A stretch of DNA of 64,000 bases from Microvirga pakistanensis (GTDB lineage Bacteria; Pseudomonadota; Alphaproteobacteria; Rhizobiales; Beijerinckiaceae): assembly GCF_004458765.1 (NCBI RefSeq), contig NZ_SPJX01000156.1:62001-126000 (forward strand). The letters are read 5' to 3'. A program made the position numbers and the translations under genes. Under the pieces are notes generated by a model. The model saw only the letters and a program-made list of their open reading frames with translations. It was not told the DNA's origin and ran no database searches. Positions 1-8,902 of this stretch are shown piece by piece. Each line of letters begins with the position of its first letter. The stretch's first letter is position 1.

Positions 1-22
1 TCCCTTTGCAAGTTTGCTTGTA

Positions 23-50
23 TTGACAAGCCCATACCTTGTCCTATGGT
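23..50 (+). promoter_or_regulatory. Candidate sigma-70 promoter for the RhlE-type helicase
   Basis: A perfect TTGACA hexamer lies at 23-28 and, 16 bases on, TATGGT at 45-50 (four of six matches to the -10 consensus). It would give the helicase gene a leader of about 110 bases. Long leaders are common for DEAD-box helicase genes controlled after transcription, but no specific element is recognised here. Nothing else is seen between bases 1 and 165. Confidence 0.45.
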
Positions 51-165
51 CCCGCCACGCCTCAACTTGAGCAAGAGCCTCAGGTGAAACCAGTCTCGCG
101 CCTGTTTGTTGCCGTAGAGCGCGGCCGGCATCGTCAGCGCACCCTGCCCAACGGTATAGAGATTC

Positions 166-1629
166 ATGTCGTTCGCCGAACTCGGACTAAGCGATAAAGT
201 GCAACAGGCTGTTGCCGCCGCCGGTTATACTGAGCCGACGCCCATTCAGGCCCAGGCCATTCCCCATGTGCTCGCCCGCAGGGACGTGCTCGGGATCGCT
301 CAGACCGGCACGGGCAAGACGGCGGCCTTCACGCTGCCGATGCTCACGATGCTCGAGCATGGCCGGGCCAGGGCCCGCATGCCGCGCACGCTGATCCTGG
401 AGCCGACCCGCGAGCTGGCCGCCCAGGTCGAGGACAATTTCGACAAGTACGGCATCAACCACAAGCTCTCGGTGGCACTCCTGATCGGAGGCGTGTCCTT
501 CGGCGACCAGGACGCCAAGATCACCAGGGGGGTGGACGTGCTGATCGCGACGCCCGGCCGTCTCCTCGATCATTTCGAGCGAGGCAAGCTGCTTCTCACG
601 GGCGTCGAACTCCTCGTGATCGACGAGGCGGACCGCATGCTCGACATGGGATTCATCCCGGATATCGAGCGTATCGTGAAGCTCGTCCCCTTCACCCGCC
701 AGACCCTCTTCTTCTCGGCGACCATGCCGCCGGAAATCCAGCGCCTCGCGGATGCCTTCCTGCACAACCCGGTCAAGGTCGAAGTGGCCCGCGCCGCCAC
801 GGCGGCGGCGACCATCACCCAGCGCCTCGTGGCGACGGGCCGCGAGGACTGGCAGAAGCGCGAGACCCTGCGCGGCCTGATCCGCAACGCAACGGACCTG
901 CAGAACGCCGTGGTCTTCTGCAACCGCAAGCGCGACGTGGCCGTGCTCCACCGCTCCCTGCAGAAGCACGGTTTCGATGCGGTGGCGCTCCACGGCGACA
1001 TGGACCAGCACGCCCGTATGGCGGCCCTCGACAGCTTCAGAAGCGGGGAGATGCCCATTCTGGTGGCGAGCGACGTGGCGGCCCGAGGCCTGGACATTCC
1101 CACGGTCAGCCATGTGTTCAACTACGATGTTCCTCATCACGCGGAGGATTACGTCCACCGCATCGGCCGCACGGGCCGCGCCGGTCGCGCCGGCCAAGCC
1201 TTCACCCTCGTCAGCCCTGGAGACGAGAAATCGCTCGCTGCGATCGAGAAGCTGATCACCACCCCCGTCGAGTGGGAGGGCCCCACTCTCGCCGATCTTC
1301 CGCCGTCGGAAAGATCGTCCCGCCGCAGCGGCCGGGGCGAGGAGCGCTCCTCCCGTGGGCGCAAGGTCAAGGTCCGGACCGGCCGTCAACGCTCCGGAGG
1401 CGACCAGGCGCAGGACGAAGCGGCACCCGCGCGCGAGGCGCCCGCTCCCCAACCGGAGCAGCCCGCCCGCAAGCCGCGCCCCGAACGGGAGCGCCCCGAG
1501 CGGGATCGCTCCGCGGCGAGGGGGAATTCGGGCCGGTCCCGTCGTGACGACGATGACGCTCCGGTCAAAGGCATGGGCGACCATGTGCCGGCGTTCCTGA
1601 TGCGGCCGGTCACGATCAAAAAGTCCTAG
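166..1629 (+). CDS. rhlE: DEAD-box RNA helicase, RhlE type
   Basis: ATP-dependent RNA helicase of 487 residues, expected to remodel RNA in the cytoplasm (ribosome assembly, RNA decay, cold growth). All core motifs are visible: Q motif around TPIQ (25-28), Walker A AQTGTGKT (45-52), PTRELA (80-85), DEAD (153-156), SAT (184-186), ARGLD (306-310) and HRIGRTGR (331-338). After about residue 370 the chain becomes an Arg/Glu/Pro-rich basic tail, typical of RhlE-like proteins and thought to bind RNA. The stop codon overlaps the stop of the convergent TfoX-like gene within the four bases CTAG. Paralogue assignment (RhlE versus another DEAD-box family) is by overall resemblance. Confidence 0.93.
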   Translation: MSFAELGLSDKVQQAVAAAGYTEPTPIQAQAIPHVLARRDVLGIAQTGTGKTAAFTLPMLTMLEHGRARARMPRTLILEPTRELAAQVEDNFDKYGINHKLSVALLIGGVSFGDQDAKITRGVDVLIATPGRLLDHFERGKLLLTGVELLVIDEADRMLDMGFIPDIERIVKLVPFTRQTLFFSATMPPEIQRLADAFLHNPVKVEVARAATAAATITQRLVATGREDWQKRETLRGLIRNATDLQNAVVFCNRKRDVAVLHRSLQKHGFDAVALHGDMDQHARMAALDSFRSGEMPILVASDVAARGLDIPTVSHVFNYDVPHHAEDYVHRIGRTGRAGRAGQAFTLVSPGDEKSLAAIEKLITTPVEWEGPTLADLPPSERSSRRSGRGEERSSRGRKVKVRTGRQRSGGDQAQDEAAPAREAPAPQPEQPARKPRPERERPERDRSAARGNSGRSRRDDDDAPVKGMGDHVPAFLMRPVTIKKS

Positions 1630-2018
1630 AGGGCGGGTTCCCGGCCGGCCTTTCGGGGCTTCCGGGCAGGCGGGAATCTCGTAGCCTTCCTCGCGCCCGC
1701 CGCTTTGGCGCGCAACGCCGCGCCCAGAGCCGTGCGAGCCAGATCCGCCGCCTCCTCCGGGTCGTCGAGAGCCGATTCGGGCATGAGCCAGTAGCTCATG
1801 ATCGTGGTTCGGCCATCCTTCGTCTGATAGCTGAAAGGCTGCGAGCCGAGATCGCGAAAGCGGCCGAGGTTTTCGTCGTCGACCTTCAGGTAGAGCGCGC
1901 CGTCGCTCTCGAGAGCGAACATCACGCCCTCGCGGTAGATCCCGGATCCGCCGAACATACGGCGGATGCTGACCGGGCCGAACGCCTGAAAGATGTCGCG
2001 GAGCGCCTCGGCGTCCAT
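1626..2018 (-). CDS. TfoX N-terminal domain protein
   Basis: Protein of 130 residues whose first 100 resemble the TfoX/Sxy N-terminal domain (pattern RRMFGGSGIY and YLKVDDEN). In gammaproteobacteria Sxy/TfoX activates competence genes with CRP. The short alphaproteobacterial homologues have only this domain and no proven role. A basic tail rich in Arg, Lys and Ala follows. The start lies three bases after the stop of sufA, so the two are probably co-transcribed. The link to Fe-S assembly is positional only. Confidence 0.8.
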   Translation of the reverse strand: MDAEALRDIFQAFGPVSIRRMFGGSGIYREGVMFALESDGALYLKVDDENLGRFRDLGSQPFSYQTKDGRTTIMSYWLMPESALDDPEEAADLARTALGAALRAKAAGARKATRFPPARKPRKAGREPAL

Positions 2019-2021
2019 CGC

Positions 2022-2402
2022 CTAGCCCGTGGTGTGGAGCGCGGGGGGCGTAGCCGGCGTGATCGCGACGGATTCGCCGCAACCGCAGGCCGAGGTCTGG
2101 TTCGGATTGTTGAAGACGAATTGCGACGACATCTTCGTCGTCTGGAAATCCATTTCCGTGCCCAGCAGGAACAGCACCGCCTTGGGGTCGATGAGCACGG
2201 TCACGCCCTTGTCCTCGACCACCTCGTCGAGCGGGTTGACGCTTTCCGCGTATTCCATGGTGTAGGACATGCCGGCGCAGCCGCCGTTCTTCACGCCCAC
2301 GCGAACGCCCACGATGGGACGGTCCGCCCTGGCGATGATGTCCTTGACGCGGGTCGCCGCCGCGTCGGTCAAGGTGACGACCTTGAAACCGGGTAGAGCC
2401 AT
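2022..2402 (-). CDS. sufA: Fe-S cluster carrier, SufA/IscA/HesB family
   Basis: A-type carrier of 126 residues that accepts [Fe-S] clusters from the SufBCD scaffold and passes them to apoproteins. The three conserved cysteines are present: one in GGCAGMSY (about residue 42) and two in the C-terminal CGCG motif (about 107-109). The ATG at 2402 is chosen because AGGAGAG lies just upstream and the family begins here; a longer open frame reaches further but is not protein-like. The gene is cut off from the main suf operon by an antiporter gene on the other strand and an FAD enzyme gene, so it needs its own promoter. Confidence 0.93.
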   Translation of the reverse strand: MALPGFKVVTLTDAAATRVKDIIARADRPIVGVRVGVKNGGCAGMSYTMEYAESVNPLDEVVEDKGVTVLIDPKAVLFLLGTEMDFQTTKMSSQFVFNNPNQTSACGCGESVAITPATPPALHTTG

Positions 2403-2573
2403 AAGCCTTCTCTCCTGACGGCCGGGTTCAAGGCCCGGGCAGAACGAGTACGATACGATCCATAGATAAGAGATCCGTCGGCAAACGTCGAGATCAACGG
2501 GGTTGTGATTACGGCCCCGCTGCCTCATATCGGGTATGCTTCCCCCGAACCGAAATTCCATGAAGGAGAACAG

Positions 2574-4472
2574 ATGCCGCATCATATGCCGCTGATATCC
2601 ACGATCGTCGTCGGCCTCGTGCTGGCCTTCGTTCTCGGGGCGATCGCCCAGCGGCTTCGCATCTCTCCCCTTGTCGGCTATCTCCTGGCCGGCGTTCTCG
2701 TCGGTCCCTTCACGCCCGGCTACGTGGCGGATCAGGGCCTCGCCAACCAGCTTGCCGAAATCGGTGTGATCCTGCTGATGTTCGGCGTGGGTCTTCACTT
2801 TTCGTTGAAGGACCTTCTCTCCGTCCGGGCCATCGCGGTGCCGGGCGCCGTCGTTCAGATCGCCAGCGCGACGCTGCTCGGCATGGGTCTCGCCTGGCTC
2901 ATGGGCTGGAGTCTCGGCTCTGGTGTGGTCTTCGGCCTCGCCCTTTCGGTCGCCAGTACGGTGGTGCTGCTGCGCGCCCTGCAGGAGCGCCGCCTCGTGG
3001 AGACGGAGCGGGGGCACATCGCGGTCGGCTGGCTGATCGTGGAAGACCTCGCCATGGTCCTCACCCTGGTTCTCCTTCCAGCCTTCGCGGAGGCGACCTC
3101 CGGAGCCTCCGCCGACGCCGGATCGATCGCCCTTTCGCTCGGCCTCACCCTTGGCAAGGTCGTCGCCTTCGTGGCCGTGATGCTGATCGTGGGCCGCCGC
3201 GTGATTCCGTGGATCCTGCACTATGTGGCCCATACGGGCTCGCGCGAGCTGTTCCGGCTCTCGGTTCTCGCGATCGCCCTGGGTACGGCCTTCGGCGCAG
3301 CGGAGCTGTTCGGCGTCTCCTTCGCGCTCGGAGCGTTCTTCGCCGGCATGGTGCTGAGCGAGTCGGAGCTCAGCCATCGGGCCGCCTCCGAAACCCTTCC
3401 GCTCCGGGACGCCTTCGCGGTGCTGTTCTTCGTCTCGGTGGGCATGCTGTTCGATCCGATGATCCTGATCAACAGTTTCGGCCCGGTCCTCGCGACGTTC
3501 CTGATCATCACCATCGGCAAGTCGCTGGCGGCTTACGGCATCGTCCGCCTGTTCCGCCATCCGAATTCCACCGCGCTGACGATTGCGGCGAGCCTGGCCC
3601 AGATCGGCGAGTTCTCGTTCATTCTCGCCGGCCTCGGCGTGGAGCTCCAGCTGCTGCCCGACGAGGGACGCGACCTTGTTCTGGCGGGCGCGATTCTGTC
3701 GATCATGGTGAACCCGTTCCTGTTCACCCTCCTCGATCGATGGTTTGCCAAGCGGGAAACCGCGCGGGAAACCGCGAAGGCCGAGAAGGCGGCAACGGAG
3801 GCCCAAGCGGCCGCAGATGCGGCCGCGGAATCGGCTGCGGTCGCGAGAGAATCCCTGCCCAGGATCTCCCTGTCGGACCATGTGGTCCTTGTCGGCCATG
3901 GCAGGGTCGGCAAGTTCATCAGCCGGAAGCTCGCGGCGAGCGGAACTCCGTTCGTGATCATCGAGACGAACAAGACACAGCTCGCCGAACTGCAGGCGGA
4001 TGGTGTCGAAACCATCATCGGCAATGCGGCGGATCCGGAGGTCGCGGCGGCTGCCAATATCGGCGAAGCCCGCTGCCTTTTGGTGGCGATACCCGATGCC
4101 TTCGAGAGCGGCCAGGTCGTCGAGCAGGCCCGCAAGATCAACCCGGGCCTGCCGATCGTCGTGCGCGTCCACTCCTCCGCGCAGGAGGACCACATCATGA
4201 AGTACGGCGCGTCACGGGTCGTCATGGGTGAGCAGGAAATCGCCCGCGCCATGGTGGCGGCCGTTCCGGACGCTCCGCGCGAGCCGATTCTCTCGTCGGT
4301 CGAGGAGGCGGACGGGATCGCCGGGGACGAACCCGAGCGAGCAGGCGCGGACCGGCCTGGCAACCAGGGTTCACCGTACGTGCTCCGGCCTGAAGCCGAG
4401 GCCGATGATGCGGGCGGGAATGCGCCTGAACCACGGCCATCGCGCCAGCAGGCGGATGAGCCAGGGCGCTGA
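2574..4472 (+). CDS. ybaL: CPA2-family cation:proton antiporter with TrkA-N domain (YbaL/KefC-like)
   Basis: Inner-membrane protein of 632 residues. The first 380 residues form a run of about a dozen hydrophobic helices of the Na+/H+ exchanger (CPA2) fold. A charged Ala/Glu-rich linker follows, then a RCK/TrkA-N nucleotide-binding domain from about residue 438 (HVVLVGHGRVGKF, a GxGxxG-type Rossmann loop). Such proteins export K+ in exchange for protons and are gated by nucleotides or glutathione adducts. The ATG at 2574 is preferred over an in-frame start 69 bases upstream because AAGGAG stands six bases before it and the chain then begins at the first membrane segment. The 3' end overlaps the convergent FAD gene by 102 bases. 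Confidence 0.9.
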   Translation: MPHHMPLISTIVVGLVLAFVLGAIAQRLRISPLVGYLLAGVLVGPFTPGYVADQGLANQLAEIGVILLMFGVGLHFSLKDLLSVRAIAVPGAVVQIASATLLGMGLAWLMGWSLGSGVVFGLALSVASTVVLLRALQERRLVETERGHIAVGWLIVEDLAMVLTLVLLPAFAEATSGASADAGSIALSLGLTLGKVVAFVAVMLIVGRRVIPWILHYVAHTGSRELFRLSVLAIALGTAFGAAELFGVSFALGAFFAGMVLSESELSHRAASETLPLRDAFAVLFFVSVGMLFDPMILINSFGPVLATFLIITIGKSLAAYGIVRLFRHPNSTALTIAASLAQIGEFSFILAGLGVELQLLPDEGRDLVLAGAILSIMVNPFLFTLLDRWFAKRETARETAKAEKAATEAQAAADAAAESAAVARESLPRISLSDHVVLVGHGRVGKFISRKLAASGTPFVIIETNKTQLAELQADGVETIIGNAADPEVAAAANIGEARCLLVAIPDAFESGQVVEQARKINPGLPIVVRVHSSAQEDHIMKYGASRVVMGEQEIARAMVAAVPDAPREPILSSVEEADGIAGDEPERAGADRPGNQGSPYVLRPEAEADDAGGNAPEPRPSRQQADEPGR

Positions 4473-5591
4473 GACGGGCCCCCTGCTCCGCAGCACGGGA
4501 TCGATCATCCGCTTCTGGACGAGCACCTGCAGCCCTTGCGTGAGGCGCGTCGGCGCTTCCCGCCGCTTCTGGACGAGAGCGAGCCGGTCCGGCCCGACGG
4601 GTCCCTGCCTGAGGGCAGGCCCGAGGATATTGGACGTGGCCACGGCATCCTGGATGGCGAGGTTGATGCCGACCCCGCCGACGGGCGACATGGCGTGGGC
4701 GGCATCGCCGATGCACAGCAGGCCGGGCCGGGACCATTGCTTCAGCCGGTCCACGGCGACCGACAGGAGCTTGATGTCGTCCCAGCCGCGAAGCTCCTGT
4801 GTCCGCTCCCCGAGGAAGGGCGCGAGGCTCGCCAGATTGTTCCGCAGCGCGGCCAGGCCTTCCCCTTTCACCGCCTCGAAGGCCCCCTTGGGAATGAGGT
4901 AGGCGCATTGCCAATACGTGCCCCGGTCGATCATCACGAGCATCCGGCCGGCCGCGACATGCCCCAGCAGATTGTCCGGGTCCCCCGGGCGCTTGGACAC
5001 GCGCATCCACAACACATCCATCGGCGCACCGATATCGAGAACCTGAAGTCCGGCCTTCTCGCGCACGATGGAGCGCCGGCCATCGGCCGCCACGACAAGG
5101 TCGCTTCTCACGTCGAGGGGTCCATTCGGGGTCGATGCGCGCACGCCCGCGATGCGTGCCTCCTCCTCGATCAGGTCCACGGCCTCGGCCTGCATCCGCA
5201 GATGGAAATGCGGATAGGCCCGGGCGTGTCCGACCAGGAAGTCCAGGAAATCCCATTGCGGCATGAAGACGATGAACTTGCAGCGGGTCGGCAGGTGCGA
5301 AAAATCGCCGAGCTTGAGCAGGGTGTCGCCGATCCTGAGGCTGACGGTACGCGCTTCCTGATGGGGCCTGGAGAGGAAATCATCGAGAAGGCCGAGCTCG
5401 TGCATGAGCTCGAGCGTGGAGGGATGGATGGTGTCGCCGCGGAAATCCCTCAGGAAATCGGCGTGCTTCTCAAGGACGACGACGTCGATTCCCTGGCGCG
5501 CCAGGAGCAGACCCAGCATGATGCCGGCCGGCCCGCCGCCGACGATGCAGCAGCGGGTGTGGAGGGTTTCAGAGGGTCCAGGCGCGTCCAT
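4371..5591 (-). CDS. FAD-dependent monooxygenase (UbiH/PHBH-like)
   Basis: Flavoprotein of 406 residues. An N-terminal dinucleotide fold GGGPAG (about 18-23) is followed by the ARQGIDVVVLEKH strand that binds the FAD ribose. The second FAD motif, GDAAHAMSPVGGVGIN, is near residue 290. This is the aromatic-hydroxylase/UbiH class, which uses NAD(P)H and O2 to hydroxylate a substrate; the substrate cannot be read from sequence. It sits downstream of the suf operon, separated from it by REP-like repeats, so a shared transcript is unlikely. The last 34 codons overlap the end of the antiporter gene on the other strand. Confidence 0.85.
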   Translation of the reverse strand: MDAPGPSETLHTRCCIVGGGPAGIMLGLLLARQGIDVVVLEKHADFLRDFRGDTIHPSTLELMHELGLLDDFLSRPHQEARTVSLRIGDTLLKLGDFSHLPTRCKFIVFMPQWDFLDFLVGHARAYPHFHLRMQAEAVDLIEEEARIAGVRASTPNGPLDVRSDLVVAADGRRSIVREKAGLQVLDIGAPMDVLWMRVSKRPGDPDNLLGHVAAGRMLVMIDRGTYWQCAYLIPKGAFEAVKGEGLAALRNNLASLAPFLGERTQELRGWDDIKLLSVAVDRLKQWSRPGLLCIGDAAHAMSPVGGVGINLAIQDAVATSNILGPALRQGPVGPDRLALVQKRREAPTRLTQGLQVLVQKRMIDPVLRSRGPVSAPWLIRLLARWPWFRRIPARIIGLGFRPEHVR

Positions 5592-5675
5592 GATCGGGCC
5601 TCTCCGGCATGATCAGACTGTACGCTTAGCACATTTCCCGCGGCGATGTTGTGACCGGGCGCGCCGACAGGATGT

Positions 5676-5803
5676 GTCATGTCCCGGACTTGGTCGGGGA
5701 TATGCCCTGGGCCGACACGGCCGCACGTGTTGCGGCCATCCACGTCTTGAGAATCTCAGCGGCGGTAAGACGTGGATGCCCGGCATAAGGCCGGGCATGA
5801 CGG
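5676..5803. repeat. REP-like palindromic intergenic element
   Basis: Paired palindromes built from GTCATGCCCGG-type and CCACGTCTT/AAGACGTGG-type arms. The same words recur at 7490-7579, 9676-9756, 14928-15023, 27954-28045, 30218-30298 and 37621-37692. Typical of REP elements in GC-rich Hyphomicrobiales; can form hairpins in RNA from either strand. Confidence 0.75.
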
Positions 5804-5839
5804 GAAAGAGCGTGGAACGGTTCGTAAGAGCGCCCGCGG

Positions 5840-6223
5840 CTACCACATATCGAGGGCGACGCGCGCCTCGTCGGACATGCGGCTCTGGTCCCATGGCGGA
5901 TCGAAGACGATGGTCGCCTTGACGTTCTGAACGCCCGGAACCGACGCCACCGCGTTCTCGACCCAGCCGGGCATCTCTCCGGCGACCGGGCAGCCCGGAG
6001 CCGTGAGGGTCATGTCGATGGCGACGTTGCGGTCGTCGTCGATGTCGACCCGATAGATCAGGCCGAGCTCGTAGATGTCGGCGGGGATCTCCGGGTCGTA
6101 GACGGTCTTGAGAGCCGCGATGATGTCGTCCGTCATGCGGTCAAGCTCTTCCGGCGGGATCCCTGAACCGGGCGACACCTGCGGCGCATTGGGCCCGTCT
6201 TGGATGGGGGTCTGGTCGTTCAC
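5840..6223 (-). CDS. sufT: SUF system Fe-S assembly protein, MIP18/DUF59 family (SufT-like)
   Basis: Protein of 127 residues with a DUF59 domain: DPEIPADIYELGLIY at about 43-57 and the conserved cysteine in APGCPVAGEMP near residue 79. The family helps Fe-S cluster maturation or delivery. Translation starts at GTG (6223), with GAAGGA eight bases upstream. That ribosome-binding site overlaps the stop of sufS, so translation of the two is likely coupled. It is the last gene of the main suf operon. The name SufT is by context. Confidence 0.88.
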   Translation of the reverse strand: MNDQTPIQDGPNAPQVSPGSGIPPEELDRMTDDIIAALKTVYDPEIPADIYELGLIYRVDIDDDRNVAIDMTLTAPGCPVAGEMPGWVENAVASVPGVQNVKATIVFDPPWDQSRMSDEARVALDMW

Positions 6224-6234
6224 AGGTCTATCCT

Positions 6235-7470
6235 TCAGGCAAACAGGGCTTCCGCCTTCTGCAAGGCGTCCGCCAGCTTATCGACTTCTTCCATGGTGTT
6301 GTAGAGGCCGAACGATGCACGGCAGGTGGAGGTCGCGCCGAAGCGGTTCAAGAGCGGCATGGCGCAATGGGTGCCCGCCCGAACCGCCACGCCCTGCCGG
6401 TCGATGATCGTGGCCACGTCATGGGCATGGGCGTTCTTCATCTCGAAGGCGAGGATCGGGCCCTTGCCCCTGGCCCGGCCGATGATGCGGATCGAGTTCA
6501 TGGCTCCCAGACGCTCATGGGCATAGGCCGAAAGAGCCTCCTCATGGGCGCGGATGTTCTCACGGCCAATGCTCATCATGAAACGCAGGGCCGCATCGAG
6601 GCCGATCGCCTCGAGAATGGCGGGCGTGCCGGCCTCGAAGCGATGGGGCGGATCGTTGTAGGTGATCGCGTCCTCGCGCACCTCGCGGATCATCTCGCCG
6701 CCGCCCTGATAAGGCGGCATCTTCTCGAGAAGCTCGCGTTTGCCGTAGAGAACGCCGATGCCGGTCGGTCCATAGACCTTGTGGCCCGTGAACACGTAGA
6801 AATCGGCGTCGAGGTCGCGCACGTCCACGTCGAGATGCACCGCTCCCTGGGCGCCGTCCACCAGCACGGGAACCCCGTGGCCGTGGGCGATGCGGATGAT
6901 CTCCTTGATCGGCGTGGTGGTGCCCAGCACATTGGACATGTGCGTGATGGCGACGATCTTCGTGCGAGGCGAGAAGAGCTTCTCGAACTCCTCGACGAGG
7001 AAGTTGCCCTCGTCGTCCACCGGGGCCCACCTGATGACCGCCCCCTTACGCTCGCGCAGGAGGTGCCACGGCACGATGTTGGAGTGATGCTCCATAATGG
7101 AGAGGATGATCTCGTCGCCCTCCCCAATATTCATGCGGCCGAAGGAATCCGCCACGAGGTTGTAGGCTTCCGTGGCCGATTTCGTGAAGACGATCTCGTC
7201 GGTCGATCCGGCATTGATGAACTCGCGCGCCGTCTCTCGTGCGCGCTCGAAGCCTTCGGTCGCCACATTGGCCATGTAGTGCAGGCCGCGATGGACGTTG
7301 GCGTAGCCGGTCTCCATGGCGTTCACCATGGCGTCGATCACCGCCTTCGGCTTCTGGGCCGATGCGGCATTGTCGAGATAGACGAGGGGCTTGCCATAGA
7401 CCTGTTGCGACAGGATCGGGAACTGTGTCCGGACGGCTTCGACGTCGTAGGGCTTTACTGGCATGTTCAT
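6235..7470 (-). CDS. sufS: Cysteine desulfurase SufS
   Basis: PLP enzyme of 411 residues that takes sulfur from L-cysteine and hands it to the SufBCD scaffold. The PLP lysine is K231 in TGHKVYGPTG and the persulfide cysteine is C369 in RAGTHCAMP, both typical of group II (SufS) desulfurases. A GAGGGAG Shine-Dalgarno precedes the ATG. No sufE is visible next to it. This is the second desulfurase of the locus, since an IscS/NifS-type enzyme heads the operon. Confidence 0.96.
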   Translation of the reverse strand: MNMPVKPYDVEAVRTQFPILSQQVYGKPLVYLDNAASAQKPKAVIDAMVNAMETGYANVHRGLHYMANVATEGFERARETAREFINAGSTDEIVFTKSATEAYNLVADSFGRMNIGEGDEIILSIMEHHSNIVPWHLLRERKGAVIRWAPVDDEGNFLVEEFEKLFSPRTKIVAITHMSNVLGTTTPIKEIIRIAHGHGVPVLVDGAQGAVHLDVDVRDLDADFYVFTGHKVYGPTGIGVLYGKRELLEKMPPYQGGGEMIREVREDAITYNDPPHRFEAGTPAILEAIGLDAALRFMMSIGRENIRAHEEALSAYAHERLGAMNSIRIIGRARGKGPILAFEMKNAHAHDVATIIDRQGVAVRAGTHCAMPLLNRFGATSTCRASFGLYNTMEEVDKLADALQKAEALFA

Positions 7471-7489
7471 CGCTTGTTGCTCCCTCTAT

Positions 7490-7579
7490 CGTCATGCCCG
7501 CACGTGTTGCGGGCATCCACGTCTTTGATCCGCTGCGGCTCTTAAGACGTGGATGGCCGGGACAAGCCCGGCCATGACG
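7490..7579. repeat. REP-like palindromic element between sufD and sufS
   Basis: Arms GTCATGCCCGCA...TGCGGGCAT, CCACGTCTT...AAGACGTGG and GGCCGGGACAAGCCCGGCC. It lies inside the suf operon, where a hairpin in the transcript could tune the amounts of the upstream and downstream parts. Confidence 0.75.
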
Positions 7580-7586
7580 AAGAGTG

Positions 7587-8900
7587 TTACGCCCTCGCTC
7601 TCAGCCATTCCTCGACCGTGCCGACCAGGGCGTCGCGGGCGCTCTCGTTCTCGACGAACTCGATGGCCTCGCCGAGGAACGCTTGGACGAGGAGGCGTTC
7701 GGCCTCCTTCTTCGGCAGTCCGCGGGCCATGAGATAGAACAGGAGATCCTCGTCGAGCTGGCCGCAGGTGGCACCGTGGGCGCATTGCACGTCGTCGGCG
7801 AAGATTTCGAGTTCGGGCTTGTTGTTCATCGAGCCGCCCTCCGCGAGAAGGAGCGCCGCCGACATCATGCGGCCGTCGGTCTTCTGCGCATGATGCGGAA
7901 CGATGATCTTGCCCTGGAACACGCCCGTGGCCTCATCGTCGATCACGGTCTTGAACAGCTCGCGGCTCTCGCAGTGGAGCGCGTTGTGCTCGACCACGAG
8001 TGTGGAATCGCCGTGCTGGGAGCCCTTCAGCAGGTTCGCGCCGTTGACCCGCAGGTTCGTGTTCTCGCCATCGAGAACGGCATAGACCTGATGGCGCGAC
8101 GTCGCAGCGCCGGCCACGACATTGATGCTGTTGAAGGTCACCTCGGCGCCGATCCTCGCCGCGAGCGTGGACAGGGCCAGGGTCTTGTCGCCTTCGGCGT
8201 TCAAGCGCACGTGCTGCACGTTCGAACGGTCGCCCGCGATCATCTCGACCACATCGTTCGGCTGATGGTTCGCGCCGTCGGTGCTCTCGTGGGATTCGAG
8301 GAGCGTCACGCTGGCATCGTCCTCCACCACCACGAGAACGCGGGTGGCGGTGGCCACGGCGGAACCGGCAGCGGTCACGAAGCGCAGATGAACGGGGGTC
8401 TCCACGGCGCCGGCGACACGGATCATCACCCCATCGGCCATGAAGGACGTGTTGAGCTGGTAGATCGGATTGTCGCTCGCCCACGGAACCGGGCTGAGCT
8501 TCGCCAGCCACTCGTGGCCGTTGGCCAGAGCCTCGCGCAGCGGCACGATCTCCAGGCCCTCCGGCAGGTTGTGGAAATCCACCGCCTCGCGCACGAAATG
8601 GCCGTTCACGAAGGGCACCTGGAGCGCGCTCACGTCGGCGAACGCCTTCGATCCCTCCAGCGCGGCCTTGGCCTCTTCGGCCGAGGGCACGTTGGCGAAA
8701 GGCGCCACCTCGCGCAGGAGCGCGCGCAGGTCCGTGTACTTGAACTCCTCCACCCGGCGGTGCGGAAGACCGCGCGCGGAGAACTGCTCGAAGGCCTGGG
8801 CGCGCGATTCGACGCTGCCCGGAAGCACCGTCTTCGCGCTCTCGAAAGCCTGCGCCAGCGCGGTTTCGGCCGGCGTCTTCATGAGGGTCACGTCGGCCAT
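7587..8900 (-). CDS. sufD: Fe-S cluster scaffold subunit SufD
   Basis: Protein of 437 residues of the SufBD family, which pairs with SufB and the SufC ATPase to build clusters. The right-handed beta-helix core spans roughly residues 150-400, and the family signature around HGATCGQLDEDLLFYLMARG is near 385-405. The start is two bases after the sufC stop, so translation is coupled to sufC. Confidence 0.95.
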   Translation of the reverse strand: MADVTLMKTPAETALAQAFESAKTVLPGSVESRAQAFEQFSARGLPHRRVEEFKYTDLRALLREVAPFANVPSAEEAKAALEGSKAFADVSALQVPFVNGHFVREAVDFHNLPEGLEIVPLREALANGHEWLAKLSPVPWASDNPIYQLNTSFMADGVMIRVAGAVETPVHLRFVTAAGSAVATATRVLVVVEDDASVTLLESHESTDGANHQPNDVVEMIAGDRSNVQHVRLNAEGDKTLALSTLAARIGAEVTFNSINVVAGAATSRHQVYAVLDGENTNLRVNGANLLKGSQHGDSTLVVEHNALHCESRELFKTVIDDEATGVFQGKIIVPHHAQKTDGRMMSAALLLAEGGSMNNKPELEIFADDVQCAHGATCGQLDEDLLFYLMARGLPKKEAERLLVQAFLGEAIEFVENESARDALVGTVEEWLRARA

Positions 8901-8902
8901 GG

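Noticed and set aside
187-2082. Minus-strand open frame of 631 codons across the helicase gene
   Set aside because: Its sequence is Arg/Gly/His-rich shadow coding of rhlE and of the TfoX-like gene; no domain and no ribosome-binding site.
2403-4193. Long minus-strand extension of the sufA frame through the antiporter gene
   Set aside because: SufA has a clear ATG with Shine-Dalgarno at 2402; the extension is a low-complexity shadow of the antiporter.
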